Notes: a model not told the origin generated them from the letters alone. DNA of 64,000 nucleotides from JBLIRR01 sp049472395 (GCA_049472395.1 JBLIRR010000010.1:62001-126000), one strand, 5' to 3'; shown: positions 36,154-46,774, numbered from the stretch's first letter. Program-made: numbers and translations.

Positions 36154-37572
36154 TTATTGTGCTTTTACTATTGTAGCATATTTATCAATAATAATATCTA
36201 GTTCTTTACTGCGGATGGTTCTTAAATCTATGAGATAACAATCATCCTGGATTCGTCCTATAATAGCCGGCTCTGATCCTCTAAATAACCTGTCAAGATG
36301 CCCTGGAGAGATACTCCCCTTGGAAAATTTGATTGCTTTTGTCGGAATCGCTTGTATGGGTAAGCTCCCACCACCTACATTAGATAGACTGTCGACAATA
36401 CAAATCTTCATAAATCCATTATTATATGTCATAAGACCTTTAAATAAGGTATGAGCCTTTTTTTCAATTTCAGAAAGAGAAGCAGAAAGGAGCTGTAAAA
36501 CGGGAATTTTTCTATGAGGTTCAGAGTGAAGATATATTGTTAGAGTCCCTAATAAAGCAGCGAGGGTAAGCTTGTCAATTCTTAAGGCCCGTGTCAGGGG
36601 ATTTTTTTTAAGAGGTTCTATACTGATACCGTTAGTTAAGATAATCCCAGCCTGGGGGCCTCCTAATAACTTATCACCGCTAAAGGTAAGTATCTGGGCT
36701 CCCTGCTCTAATATTTGTCTTACAACCGGCTCATTGTGTAATTTAAAAGGGGCTAAATCTATAAAACATCCACTCCCAAGGTCCATCATCACAGGTATAT
36801 TATAACGCTTTCCTAAATCAACTAATTCTTTTATAGAGACCTCATTGGTGTACCCCATAATTCTGAAATTGCTCGTGTGAACCTTCAAAAGAAGAGCGGT
36901 ATTATCAGTAATTGCCTTTTCATAATCTTGAATGTAAGTTCTATTAGTAGTCCCAATTTCTTTTAATAAAGCACCGCTTTTTCTCATCACATCAGGGATA
37001 CGAAAGGCATCTCCTATCTCCACTAATTCACCCCTTGAAATAATAACTTCTTTGCCCTCTGCAAATGTATTCAAACAAAGCAATAATGCCCCCGCATTGT
37101 TATTAACCGCCATTACACCTGTTGCTTCAGTTAAACGAAAAATTAATTCCTCTAAATGTGCATAGCGGCTGCCCCTGACTCCTTTATCAAGTCTATATTC
37201 TAAATTCGAATATCCGCACGCAACCTCCTCAATCATAGCTAATGCTGACTCTGCCAAAGAAGCTCTTCCGAGATTAGTATGGATAATAACTCCTGTTCCA
37301 TTTATGACTCTTTTAAGACTGACGTTTTGATAGGAGTGAATCAATAGGGATGCTTCTTGCCCAATTTTTTCCGGAGTATAGTCAGCCTCTGTAATGGTGT
37401 CTTGCTCGTATAAAATACGATGGCGATAACTGTTAATAATTTCCCTTATTGCTTCTGTTACAATACATCGCGAGTATATCTTGAGCAGCTCTTTAATAGG
37501 GGGCAAATGAAGTATGCTATCTACAGAGGGTAAAGCTTGAAGAAGATGTTCTTTATTTTTCTCTAAAGACAT
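36154..37572 (-). CDS. selA: L-seryl-tRNA(Sec) selenium transferase
   Basis: A PLP enzyme that converts seryl-tRNA(Sec) to selenocysteinyl-tRNA(Sec) with selenophosphate. 472 residues, normal bacterial length. Landmarks are the N-terminal LPSVDSILHLPPIK, RVINGTGVIIHTNLGR, NNNAGALLLCL and the PLP-lysine loop FSGDKLLGGPQAG. Its presence explains the in-frame UGA of the formate dehydrogenase at 62.06 kb. selB, selC and selD are not in this window. Confidence 0.97.
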   Translation of the reverse strand: MSLEKNKEHLLQALPSVDSILHLPPIKELLKIYSRCIVTEAIREIINSYRHRILYEQDTITEADYTPEKIGQEASLLIHSYQNVSLKRVINGTGVIIHTNLGRASLAESALAMIEEVACGYSNLEYRLDKGVRGSRYAHLEELIFRLTEATGVMAVNNNAGALLLCLNTFAEGKEVIISRGELVEIGDAFRIPDVMRKSGALLKEIGTTNRTYIQDYEKAITDNTALLLKVHTSNFRIMGYTNEVSIKELVDLGKRYNIPVMMDLGSGCFIDLAPFKLHNEPVVRQILEQGAQILTFSGDKLLGGPQAGIILTNGISIEPLKKNPLTRALRIDKLTLAALLGTLTIYLHSEPHRKIPVLQLLSASLSEIEKKAHTLFKGLMTYNNGFMKICIVDSLSNVGGGSLPIQAIPTKAIKFSKGSISPGHLDRLFRGSEPAIIGRIQDDCYLIDLRTIRSKELDIIIDKYATIVKAQ

Positions 37573-37609
37573 ATGTTAATAAAAATATAGCATTGGTATA
37601 TATTAACAT
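37573..37609. promoter_or_regulatory. 9-bp inverted repeat just upstream of selA
   Basis: ATGTTAATA (37573-37581) and TATTAACAT (37601-37609) flank a 19-base AT-rich spacer directly against the selA ATG. It could be an operator or a leader hairpin. AT-rich composition makes chance occurrence possible. Confidence 0.3.
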
Positions 37610-37655
37610 AAACATATATCATTTTTCTCTTAAAATATCAACTGGTTTTGCTGGT

Positions 37656-40595
37656 TTATAAACTATTTAAAAAGCAGGTTACAGAGAATCCTTTCTTATC
37701 GTTAATAGTAATATATCGTACATTATCATCAGGAGAGCCTAATGATTCCTCAAGATACAAATTCTTCTCTGCAGGCGCACTACTTTCCACACCATATTTA
37801 TCATAGGAGGTCAACCGAATAATATAATCACCTCTCTCTAATCCGTTGAGCTTGTAATTGTCGACATCTCCAAGATCGAATCTATTATCCCCCAGATACG
37901 TTGTATCTCCGCCTAAATCTTCTCCTGTCTGTTCTCCTGGATCATTATCTGTTTGCGATGACTGATTACCCCCACCCTGCCCTTGTCCTCCATCTTGGCT
38001 GTTGCCCCCCCCCTGGTCTCCGTCCTGGTTACTACCTCCCTGATCCCCACCACTGCTGCCGGATGATGAGTATCTTATTCCAAACGTGGAACTGACACGA
38101 GCCAAGCTGCTTGTTTGTTCATAATAAAGACAATAGCCTACTGCTTGTGGATTTTTTACCCAGCGAACAATAACTCCTTCATCGGTTTTTTCCAAAGAAA
38201 TCGATGTGGGTGGAGAAGGGGCAATACTGATCCCTTTCACACCAAATGCATCAAGAATCAATTCCTTATGAGCTTCACCGTATTTTAACTTATCTACTAA
38301 AAGTATATCCACGAGAAAGTTGTTGAAGGTCTTTGCTTCTGCCTTTCTGGCATAATGAAATAAAGTATCAGCGATTCGGACACCATTAGATTCTTTCTCC
38401 TTTAAACTCTGCCGCAAATTCCACATAGCTCCCGATAAAACAAGACTAGCCTTGTAAAGCTCATCATCTGCATCCCATTTGTAAACATAATCATTTTCCA
38501 AATTTCTAATATATTCTTCCCCTGGAAGCATCCAGAAGCCCCCATCTGCAATTTTACTGTCATCTGTGAGAGTGCATGCAAAATAATCTGAAAATGCTTC
38601 ATGCATAGCATCAAATTCAGTAAAACGGGTAATAATTCCTTGATTGGTCCCTCGCCAAGATCCATATATATAATCTGTAATTGCATGATTGACCTCATGA
38701 TAAATAATATCAGCAAAATGGGAGAAATTGCGAAATTCAAATCCATCACCCTCCCCAAAAAATATACCCTCAGCCGGCACCCAGGAGGCATTATTCTTTT
38801 CCTCGCTATATCGGACCGTAATATTTATAGGGAAAAAATTATTGATTTCCGTTTCAAAAAAACCTGGATCTATATCCTCAATATACTTTAGCATTTGATT
38901 GGCATGATAGTACACATTTATCTCGTCTATATCCTCTATCGCGTTGATAACTCCTGTCTCTGTCGCTTTATTATATTGGCTATCTTTAGAAATGAGCACT
39001 TCTTTATACTGAGAATTTCTAAGAACATCGCTTTGAGAGTATATTAAGTCCGGCCCTTCCCCATTGTGAACCCGAAAATATTTTCCTTCTAAATGAGCTG
39101 TGAGTATATTCTGGGCATCCTCACCCGAAATCCTAAAATATCCATAGTCATCGGAAAATCCATACACACTCCCATAAACGCCAATGTCATCAATATTCCA
39201 GCCACAAAAGCTAATATAATCATTTGTAGGACCCATGCCCCACCTTACCAATACTTCCGGATTTCCCGCTACCCACTGTGAAATATCATAAAACACCAAC
39301 CGCCAATCGCCGTCATACAAATCGCCCCTTCCGTTTTCCCACACCTTTTGCCAATTGTTTCCTTCTATATCCCATACTTCAAGCATTGCACGGTCCTGAC
39401 GGGACCCCTCTACGCCAAGCCATCTCCAAAACATGAGGCCTATCCCTCCCTCTCGAGAACAATCAATAGATTGATTCATCGTTAAATATTGGGTTTCTTT
39501 CATGTTTAAAGGATAGGATCCCCTGAGATTGTATCCGTAAACAGTCGTTCCTGTGTGGCCTGATGCTGGATCAGGTCCTCCATCAATATCCTCTCTGGGT
39601 ATTGGTCTGCCAAACTCCCAGCCATATCCGGGATTTGTTGCTGTGCCATCCCATTGAGGATCTGTATTTAAAGAATTAAAATAGAGTGGGGATATGCTCT
39701 TTAACAAGAATACTTTCAAGTCTGGCAAAGGCTTCTCTCTTTCAACATCATTATAATATTCGGGAAGGATTTTCCCCCGTATCCTTCCGTTTATTAGATA
39801 ATAAGCCAAATCAATTTTTTCAAGGAGCCTTGCATCCTTACAATCAATAAAGTAGCGCCATTTTCGTAAAGGTTGGCTTATCTTTACTTCGAAGCAAATG
39901 GCCCATGTAAACGACAAGGGCGTTTGATCAACGAGCGGGTAAAGAATAATATCCTCGTCTAAAAATTCACTCCCTGTAAATCCCTCTTTTGCCAAGTCTT
40001 CCCTTACAGTGTCTTGACATGCCTCAAAATTTATATTTGTTGTATAATTATCTATATCAATAGCAGGATAAAGGTTCATGCTGATTGAAACAATATTACC
40101 CTCCTGATCAATAATAAAGGAAAGATAGGTTCCTTCAACGACTTTTTGTTCATAGAGCTGCCTGAAATGAACAAAATATATCCATTCCTTATCAACTAAT
40201 TTTATTAATTCTAAATCATTAGTATCAATGTTAAAAAGTGAGGTATTGCGACTAATAAAATCTTTGCAAGCCTGAGCCAGATTTTCAGTATCGAGGTAAT
40301 GAGAATCGAACAAGCCAAATCCAACTCTTAGACTGGCATTTCCTCCATATATTCTCGATGGCAAATTTGTCAGCGGATTAAGCATTACCCTCCAATCGGA
40401 ACCATTTTGAGCCTCAAACCTTCCTCCATCAATATCTTTTAACAAAGATAAAGGAACCTCAGGACGGGGCAATAAATTTTTACTCTGTGCCTGTTGCCTT
40501 TTAGGAGGTATAAAGCCATACCCATATATAGGGTAAGATAATAAGAAAAGTAGAAATATAATTAATGGTAATCGTTTTAGTCTTGTTTCTTTCAT
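37656..40595 (-). CDS. Secreted gluzincin metalloprotease (M4/M36-like), paralog 1
   Basis: 979 residues. Signal peptide (about 1-27), FTP-type propeptide (about 85-250), then a jelly-roll domain holding FWRWLGVEGSRQDRA and FCGWNIDDIGVYG, then the protease domain with YHEVNHAITD (HExxH from His633) and the third-ligand segment EFDAMHEAFSDYFA. A FnIII-like domain near residues 815-930 is interrupted by a loop rich in Gly, Ser, Gln and Asp. The protein ends in VTCFLNSL. All catalytic residues appear intact. Substrate is unknown. First of three tandem relatives; the other two lie upstream on the same strand. Confidence 0.88.
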   Translation of the reverse strand: MKETRLKRLPLIIFLLFLLSYPIYGYGFIPPKRQQAQSKNLLPRPEVPLSLLKDIDGGRFEAQNGSDWRVMLNPLTNLPSRIYGGNASLRVGFGLFDSHYLDTENLAQACKDFISRNTSLFNIDTNDLELIKLVDKEWIYFVHFRQLYEQKVVEGTYLSFIIDQEGNIVSISMNLYPAIDIDNYTTNINFEACQDTVREDLAKEGFTGSEFLDEDIILYPLVDQTPLSFTWAICFEVKISQPLRKWRYFIDCKDARLLEKIDLAYYLINGRIRGKILPEYYNDVEREKPLPDLKVFLLKSISPLYFNSLNTDPQWDGTATNPGYGWEFGRPIPREDIDGGPDPASGHTGTTVYGYNLRGSYPLNMKETQYLTMNQSIDCSREGGIGLMFWRWLGVEGSRQDRAMLEVWDIEGNNWQKVWENGRGDLYDGDWRLVFYDISQWVAGNPEVLVRWGMGPTNDYISFCGWNIDDIGVYGSVYGFSDDYGYFRISGEDAQNILTAHLEGKYFRVHNGEGPDLIYSQSDVLRNSQYKEVLISKDSQYNKATETGVINAIEDIDEINVYYHANQMLKYIEDIDPGFFETEINNFFPINITVRYSEEKNNASWVPAEGIFFGEGDGFEFRNFSHFADIIYHEVNHAITDYIYGSWRGTNQGIITRFTEFDAMHEAFSDYFACTLTDDSKIADGGFWMLPGEEYIRNLENDYVYKWDADDELYKASLVLSGAMWNLRQSLKEKESNGVRIADTLFHYARKAEAKTFNNFLVDILLVDKLKYGEAHKELILDAFGVKGISIAPSPPTSISLEKTDEGVIVRWVKNPQAVGYCLYYEQTSSLARVSSTFGIRYSSSGSSGGDQGGSNQDGDQGGGNSQDGGQGQGGGNQSSQTDNDPGEQTGEDLGGDTTYLGDNRFDLGDVDNYKLNGLERGDYIIRLTSYDKYGVESSAPAEKNLYLEESLGSPDDNVRYITINDKKGFSVTCFLNSL

Positions 40596-40810
40596 TCGAC
40601 ATCCCCCTCCAAATATTCGTTATCTTGTTAAGGATTTATGCAATCCTCATACCAATATATAACAAATTACAGGGAGCAATTCTCATGTTGATAGTCTTAT
40701 TCCTCGAACGAGGGATCTTTGCAGCGATTCTCATTATTGTTCAAGCCCAGAAATACAGGGAATTCCTTCTATTTATTGAGTGGTAGAAGGAGGTCTTTTA
40801 TAGAACTTCC

Positions 40811-40875
40811 TTGAAATATTGACAACGATTCAAAGGATAAACCGTTCCTTAAGTTTTAAGCTTAAGGAACGGTTT
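40811..40875. repeat. Decayed copy of the nested inverted-repeat element plus a strong hairpin
   Basis: This lies in the 425-base gap 40596-41020, which holds no gene. Bases 40811-40840 match, as reverse complement, part of the element at 60.5 kb (CTTGAAATATTGACAACG-like segment, two mismatches over about 31 bases). Bases 40839-40875 form a 15-bp perfect hairpin (AAACCGTTCCTTAAG and its complement, 7-base loop) with no T-tract. An AGCAATTCT-like end near 40676 may be a relic of the element's left terminus. Confidence 0.55.
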
Positions 40876-41020
40876 AATGCAAAATTACTCTCGGCTTTAT
40901 CTAATTCATAATTTTTATGAGCACAAGGGCTTCTTCTATGAATACCAGCGAACAAAATAAGGAATTATATGCTCATAAATTAAACAAAGCCCCCCAAAAT
41001 TTTTAAAATATATGACTCCC

Positions 41021-43771
41021 CTATAGAGTATTTAAAAAACATGCTATATAACCGGCTTCCCACGGCTCATCAGCTGAGGTTGATAAACTTGTATTAAGCA
41101 CAAGTCTTCTTTCAGCGGAAGATATACTTTCTACCCCATATTTATTATACGAGGTAAGTTTAATTATATACTCTCCTTTGCTCAACCCCGTTAATAGGTA
41201 ACTGTTCCTGTCACCAACGTCTAATCTAATATCATTTTTAACAGAAAGCTCCTTCTTCTCCTTATTTAAATAGAGACTACTCTGTTCCTGATAATAGATA
41301 CAATACCCTGCTGCCTCAGGACTTTTTGTCCATCTGATGGTTACACCCTCTGATGCCTCTTCTACAGTAATTGAAGAGGGTGGGAGAGGAGGTAAACTGA
41401 TCCCCTTTGCACCAAAGATATCAAGGATGAGTTTCTCGTGCGCATTCTCATATTTTAGCTCGTCAACCAAAAATATATCTATCAGAAAATCTCTATATGT
41501 CTTTGCCTCTGCTTCTCTGGCAAAATGAAAAAGTGTGTCAGCAATACGAACACCCTCAGCACCTGATTCCTCTTTTAGATTTTGGCGCAAATCCCACATT
41601 GCACCGGATAAAATCAAGCTACTCTCATATAATTCATATCCATAATCAAAACGAAAATTAAAATTATTTTCTAAATTACGCACATAATCGTGAGGAGAAA
41701 AAATCCAAAAACCACCCTCGGCAATCTTGCTATCATCGGTTACTGTGCAAGCCCAATAATCTGAGAAAGCTTCATGCATGGCGTCAAATTCGTCAAATCC
41801 ACCTATTTCTCTTTGATACGATGTATTTAAATATCCATAAATACTGTCCGTTATGGCATGATTCACCTCATGATAAATTATGTCGGCAAAATGGGAGAAA
41901 TTGCGAAACTCAAATCCATCGCCCTCGCCAAAAAATATTCCTTCTCCTAACAGCCAAAAGGCATTATTGAATTTATTATTATAACGAACGGTGATATTTA
42001 TAGGAAGTATAGCTTCTTTTCCTGAACTCAAAAAGTCAGGATCAATATCTTGAATATAATGAATCATCTCGTTGGTATGATAGTAAACGTTTATTTCGTC
42101 TATATCATCTAAAGCATTAATAACGCCTTCTGATTCATCCTCATTATAGTTATCTTCCTTAGTAAAAATAAAATTGTGGCTGTGAGTAGCTCGTTGGATG
42201 TTACTTTTTGAATATATAATATTCGCTCCCTTATCATTGATCACTCGAAAATATCTTCCCTCAAGTTGAGCAACAAGGATATTACTATTATTTTCTCCCT
42301 TTACGCTAAATTGTCCATATTTATCAGAAAAGTCCTCTATTGTGCTATAAATTCCTATATCATCAATATTCCAACCACAATAACTTAAATACTCACTTGT
42401 CGGTCCCATTCCCCATCGCAGCCATACTGTCTCATGTGCTGAGGCCCATTGGGAAATATCATAAAACATTAATCGCCATGCTCCATCGTATATATCGCCT
42501 CTCCCATTGTTCCATATCTTTTTCCACATGGCGGTAGCCTCATCCCATATCTCAATTGTTGCCCGATCCTCACGTGACCCTTCAATACCGAGCCATCTCC
42601 AAAACATTAATCCAACCTGCTCTGCCTGTGAACAATCAACGTGTTGAGACATTGTCAAATAATCTGGTTCTTCCATGCTCAGAGGATACGCTCCTGTAAG
42701 ATTATATCCATATACGGATGATCCTGTATGACCAGAATCCGGATCAGGCCAGGGGCCTGATCCACTGAGCGGTAAAGGCCTGCCAAACTCCCAACCATAC
42801 CCTGGCATTATTCCTCCCCATCCAGGATCCTCATTAAGAGAATTATAATATAGGGGAGAATCCACTTGTAATAATGATATCTTTAGATCTACTAAAGGTT
42901 CTTCCTTTTCAGTGTCATTATAATATCTTGGCAAAATTTTCCCCATTACACTTCCACTAATCATATAATGGGCTAAATCATTCTTCTCAATTATTCTCAT
43001 ATCGTGCAAATCAATTATATACCGCCATCTGTGCAAAGGTCTTCTGCTCTTTATTTCAAAGCATCCTGCCAAGACATAGGTGCCCCCTGAATCACTATAC
43101 TGAGGATAGACTACAATCTCTTGGCTTATTTGTTCATACTTATCTCCCTGTAGGTCATCCTCTATTATTGTCTGACATTCATCTAAATCAAAATTCGATA
43201 AGTTCTCTATGTAAATATCAGGAAATAGATTCATATTTATTGAAATAATATCCCCCCCTTTATTTATAATAAAGGATAAATATGAACCATAGACTACCTT
43301 TTCCTCATATCTCTGCCTGAAATGGAGATGCCGAATCCACGTTTTATCGACCACCTTTACTAATTCAAGATCGGTTGTCTTTACTTTGAAGAGCGAATGA
43401 TTTTGATTAATAAATTCTTTACATGAGGAAATCAAGGTGTCTTGAGTTAAATAATTATGCAGGCCGTATGACCCAGTGTCTATTCCTAAACTAGCTTTTC
43501 CTCCATATATGCGGGTAGCCATGTCTTTTAAAGGATCGACAATGACCTTCCACTCTGAACCATGCAAGCTTCCAAACTTCCCTTGATCACTCTCTGCTAA
43601 TGAATATAATAAGATCTTTTCTTCTTTCGATTTAAGAGCTCTATAATATCTTTGATCTCTTTTCCCTTCTGGAGCCAAAAATCCATGCGCGTTTATAGAA
43701 TAAATAAACGTGACCATTAAGGCGGGTAAACACAATACTAACACCTTAAGAATTACTCTTTTCATTCTCAA
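41021..43771 (-). CDS. Secreted gluzincin metalloprotease (M4/M36-like), paralog 2
   Basis: 916 residues, co-linear with paralog 1: signal peptide, FTP propeptide (HLHFRQRYEEKVVYGSYLSF), jelly-roll domain (FWRWLGIEGSREDRA, YCGWNIDDIGIYS), catalytic domain with YHEVNHAITD from His634 and EFDAMHEAFSDYWA, FnIII-like domain, and tail IACFLNTL. It lacks the Gly/Gln-rich loop of paralog 1, which points to insertion there or loss here. Catalytic residues intact. It is separated from paralog 1 by 425 bases and from paralog 3 by 135. Confidence 0.88.
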   Translation of the reverse strand: MRMKRVILKVLVLCLPALMVTFIYSINAHGFLAPEGKRDQRYYRALKSKEEKILLYSLAESDQGKFGSLHGSEWKVIVDPLKDMATRIYGGKASLGIDTGSYGLHNYLTQDTLISSCKEFINQNHSLFKVKTTDLELVKVVDKTWIRHLHFRQRYEEKVVYGSYLSFIINKGGDIISINMNLFPDIYIENLSNFDLDECQTIIEDDLQGDKYEQISQEIVVYPQYSDSGGTYVLAGCFEIKSRRPLHRWRYIIDLHDMRIIEKNDLAHYMISGSVMGKILPRYYNDTEKEEPLVDLKISLLQVDSPLYYNSLNEDPGWGGIMPGYGWEFGRPLPLSGSGPWPDPDSGHTGSSVYGYNLTGAYPLSMEEPDYLTMSQHVDCSQAEQVGLMFWRWLGIEGSREDRATIEIWDEATAMWKKIWNNGRGDIYDGAWRLMFYDISQWASAHETVWLRWGMGPTSEYLSYCGWNIDDIGIYSTIEDFSDKYGQFSVKGENNSNILVAQLEGRYFRVINDKGANIIYSKSNIQRATHSHNFIFTKEDNYNEDESEGVINALDDIDEINVYYHTNEMIHYIQDIDPDFLSSGKEAILPINITVRYNNKFNNAFWLLGEGIFFGEGDGFEFRNFSHFADIIYHEVNHAITDSIYGYLNTSYQREIGGFDEFDAMHEAFSDYWACTVTDDSKIAEGGFWIFSPHDYVRNLENNFNFRFDYGYELYESSLILSGAMWDLRQNLKEESGAEGVRIADTLFHFAREAEAKTYRDFLIDIFLVDELKYENAHEKLILDIFGAKGISLPPLPPSSITVEEASEGVTIRWTKSPEAAGYCIYYQEQSSLYLNKEKKELSVKNDIRLDVGDRNSYLLTGLSKGEYIIKLTSYNKYGVESISSAERRLVLNTSLSTSADEPWEAGYIACFLNTL

Positions 43772-43906
43772 TCCCCCTCATCTTTAGAGTCGTAATTGGT
43801 AACTTTAAGCAACAAACACCTAAAAATTCACCCTAACCCGCAACGCTCAACTTTCATTCTTTCTCAAACCAAACACTCTCCTTACGCTAAATTGGGGGAC
43901 AAAATG

Positions 43907-46774
43907 CTACATCAAATGGCTTATAAAACATAATGAGGTTTTTTGTGTAGTATTAGATGGAGTTTGATCAGATTGTTGAAAAGGAGTTGCATACACGTAA
44001 TCTGATTCATTACTCTTTGTATCATACTTATTATATGCTTTTAGATATATTACATAGGTCGTCCCATTCGTCAGACCTTCTAGGGTATACTCTGTCGTAA
44101 CTCCCGCATCTCTTTGCACACTGGGGTCTGACTGACTGGTCACAATATCGTTTTCAGTACGGAAATACACATAATACCCCGCAACCGCATCAATATCAGG
44201 ATTTTCACGCCATTGGAGATTAATGATCGTGTTTCCCGCTACTGCCACCAGCCCTGTTGGTGTGCTTGGAGCCTGACTTATTCCTCTATTTCCAAAAATT
44301 TCTGTAATCAGCTCAACATGCGAACTTTCAGGATCATTGGGATCTTCATAAAGAATTCTGTCTTGCATCAATACATCAATCAGATAATCATTAAATTCTG
44401 AAGCCCCTCCGTATCGTGCAAAATGAAATAATTTATTTGCAATCTCTGCTCCCAAAAACTCTCTTACTTCCCACATAGCACCTGAGAGAATCAGGCTATT
44501 CGCATACGCATCATCTCCATAATCATCGGGAATTTTGAAGTCATTACTGACATCGCGAAGATAGGTGTGTCCTACCCAGAAATCTCCATCGCCTATCATC
44601 GAATCACCATTTACAGTAGCAGCCCAATAATCAGAAAATGCTTCATGCATGGCATCAAATTCAGTGACAAATACAGGCTGCGTTGATGTACTATCATCAG
44701 TTGGTGTACTTTCACGGCTTGGATCTTTCATCATAGAGGTCAGGGGAGGCATCAAATAGGAATAAAAAGAATCTGTTATGGCATGGGTATACTCATGATA
44801 GATAACATCTGAAAAATGAGAAAAATTGCGATATCCATCCTCTTGCGAATTACCCTCTCCAAAAGCCATGACATGATCTGGAGACCAAAATGCGTTATCA
44901 TAATTATCACCATAGCGAACAATAATCTTTATTGGCTTTTTCTTATCCATATAATCATAATTCTCACCCTCAGCTTTCTCTACAGCTTTTACATAGGCCA
45001 ATATTTTATTCACATGGTAATAGGCATTAAACTCATCAAGAGTATCTAAGGTAGATTTATCTGTGTTCCATGCGACATCCTGCGTAAAATTTGGATCGCT
45101 TAATTCATAGTGAAAAAGGGCTGATGCCCCATCTTCATTAATCACTTCAGCATATTTGCCCTTAAGCTTCCCCACAAGCATACTTTCACTATTGCTGTCT
45201 TCAAATAAATATCGTCCATTTGGATCGGTTTGATCTTTCTGTGCTTGATAAAAAGCAATATCATCGATATTCCAGCCGCAAAATGTCCCGGAATCATTTG
45301 TGCTGCCAATGCCCCATCGAAGAATAATATTAGGATCACTCGCTAATCCCATAACTTCTGAAATATCAAAAAATTGAAACTTCCATCCTTCCCATAAGTG
45401 AGTTGAAGAATTATACTGGCCATCCTCTATCTGTCGAGTATCATTGCTCCAGATACTCGTCCAGGTAAATCCATCGTCATCTGAAATATTAAGCTCAGCT
45501 CGATCATAGTCTTCTCTGGATCCGCTATCACTCTCCCAATATGCCCTATATACACCCAGCCATCGCCAGAAGGTTAATACGAGACAATCAGCACTATTTA
45601 AATTAATTTGACATGAAATAGAAGGAGAGGTTAAATATGTAGGCCGCATTAAATTGGTATAATCGCCGGTCAAGTTATACCCATACACATTAGCGCCGGT
45701 ATGCCCGGAATTAGGATCAGGACACCCCGCATGACCATAGATGCTGTTAATACCCTGTGGTACTGGATCGCCAAATTCCCATAGCCCTTGAGTCTTCCAC
45801 TGGGGATCTTGATCCAATGTTTCCTTATACACCGGGGTATTTGTATCAATAAGCAAATAGAGGTTCTCATTGGAAAAAGGGACTTCCTGTGGAGTATCAT
45901 TGTAATATTCAGGAAGAATTTGTCCCGTGATCCTCCCTTTCGCAGCTTTTCTCAGAAGTGATTTCCGGAATAAAATAATCTCTTCACCACTTGATGCATC
46001 GATAAAATATAATGATGCGCCACTCGGCAAGGAATTGGAAACAAAAACCTGCCATGCTATAATATATCCAAGCCCATTTTCAACAGGCCATGGCACTATA
46101 ACAAGCTCTGCTTCATACTCCTTGGAGGAGGGTATATCATCAAAACCCATATCTTTATATGCCTTGCTGCTGGCATTATTTTTCGAACTCCTGATATTTA
46201 TATCCACATCAATGTTCGAATACGTATCCCCACCAATGAGAAGTAAATCCCCTTCTTTATTAAATCTAAATTGTGCGCCTCCTCCATACACTCTGATACC
46301 TTGATAATATTGATCAAAATCAACATAATATATGCCTGCTTTCTTCTTCACACTTCTCAGTTCTAAATCATCAACAGAGATCTTAAAAAATTCAGGGTAT
46401 AATGTGATCAATTGTTTAGCACTTTCAACCAATTGCTCTTCAATACTTCCTGACCTTCCCCGGGTATTTCTGGCTACTTTTTCATTGAGCTTTCCACCAT
46501 ATAATCTATGTATCGTCCCCCATTCATTCCATGTATATCTCCAGGAAGAGCCATTATCTTGTCTGAATCTTTGCATTTTCTGCCTTTCTCTCTCATCTCT
46601 TAATCCTGATCGATAATTTAAACTCCTTTTTATACAAAGCGCTGGATTAATATAGATTTCTTCTTTTTCTCTTTGATCTGGTAAAAAGGCATGCACAGAT
46701 AGGTGAAAAAATATTATAAAAACAAATATAACGATAAATTGTAGTAACAACTTCTTCATTATTTCTCTCCACAT
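43907..46774 (-). CDS. Secreted gluzincin metalloprotease (M4/M36-like), paralog 3
   Basis: 955 residues, the most divergent of the three. Same order: signal peptide, FTP-type propeptide, jelly-roll domain (FWRWLGVYRAYWESDSGS, FCGWNIDDIAFYQ), catalytic domain with YHEYTHAITD from His660 and EFDAMHEAFSDYWA, a FnIII domain with typical WRENPDIDAVAGYYVYFR and YTLEGLTNGTTYVIYL, and the tail SLCFISHLM. An extra Ser/Thr/Asp-rich insert lies between the HExxH and the third ligand. DPN tripeptides occur five times. Probably the oldest copy, with the other two arising by later duplication; that order is inference. Confidence 0.88.
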   Translation of the reverse strand: MWREIMKKLLLQFIVIFVFIIFFHLSVHAFLPDQREKEEIYINPALCIKRSLNYRSGLRDERERQKMQRFRQDNGSSWRYTWNEWGTIHRLYGGKLNEKVARNTRGRSGSIEEQLVESAKQLITLYPEFFKISVDDLELRSVKKKAGIYYVDFDQYYQGIRVYGGGAQFRFNKEGDLLLIGGDTYSNIDVDINIRSSKNNASSKAYKDMGFDDIPSSKEYEAELVIVPWPVENGLGYIIAWQVFVSNSLPSGASLYFIDASSGEEIILFRKSLLRKAAKGRITGQILPEYYNDTPQEVPFSNENLYLLIDTNTPVYKETLDQDPQWKTQGLWEFGDPVPQGINSIYGHAGCPDPNSGHTGANVYGYNLTGDYTNLMRPTYLTSPSISCQINLNSADCLVLTFWRWLGVYRAYWESDSGSREDYDRAELNISDDDGFTWTSIWSNDTRQIEDGQYNSSTHLWEGWKFQFFDISEVMGLASDPNIILRWGIGSTNDSGTFCGWNIDDIAFYQAQKDQTDPNGRYLFEDSNSESMLVGKLKGKYAEVINEDGASALFHYELSDPNFTQDVAWNTDKSTLDTLDEFNAYYHVNKILAYVKAVEKAEGENYDYMDKKKPIKIIVRYGDNYDNAFWSPDHVMAFGEGNSQEDGYRNFSHFSDVIYHEYTHAITDSFYSYLMPPLTSMMKDPSRESTPTDDSTSTQPVFVTEFDAMHEAFSDYWAATVNGDSMIGDGDFWVGHTYLRDVSNDFKIPDDYGDDAYANSLILSGAMWEVREFLGAEIANKLFHFARYGGASEFNDYLIDVLMQDRILYEDPNDPESSHVELITEIFGNRGISQAPSTPTGLVAVAGNTIINLQWRENPDIDAVAGYYVYFRTENDIVTSQSDPSVQRDAGVTTEYTLEGLTNGTTYVIYLKAYNKYDTKSNESDYVYATPFQQSDQTPSNTTQKTSLCFISHLM

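Noticed and set aside
40565..40786. Hydrophobic plus-strand frame between the first two protease genes
   Set aside because: It overlaps the signal-peptide coding end of paralog 1 and reads the reverse of a hydrophobic stretch; no ribosome site.
40839..40875. Strong hairpin as a terminator of protease paralog 2
   Set aside because: It lies about 145 bases past the stop, has no T-tract on either side and adjoins the decayed repeat element.
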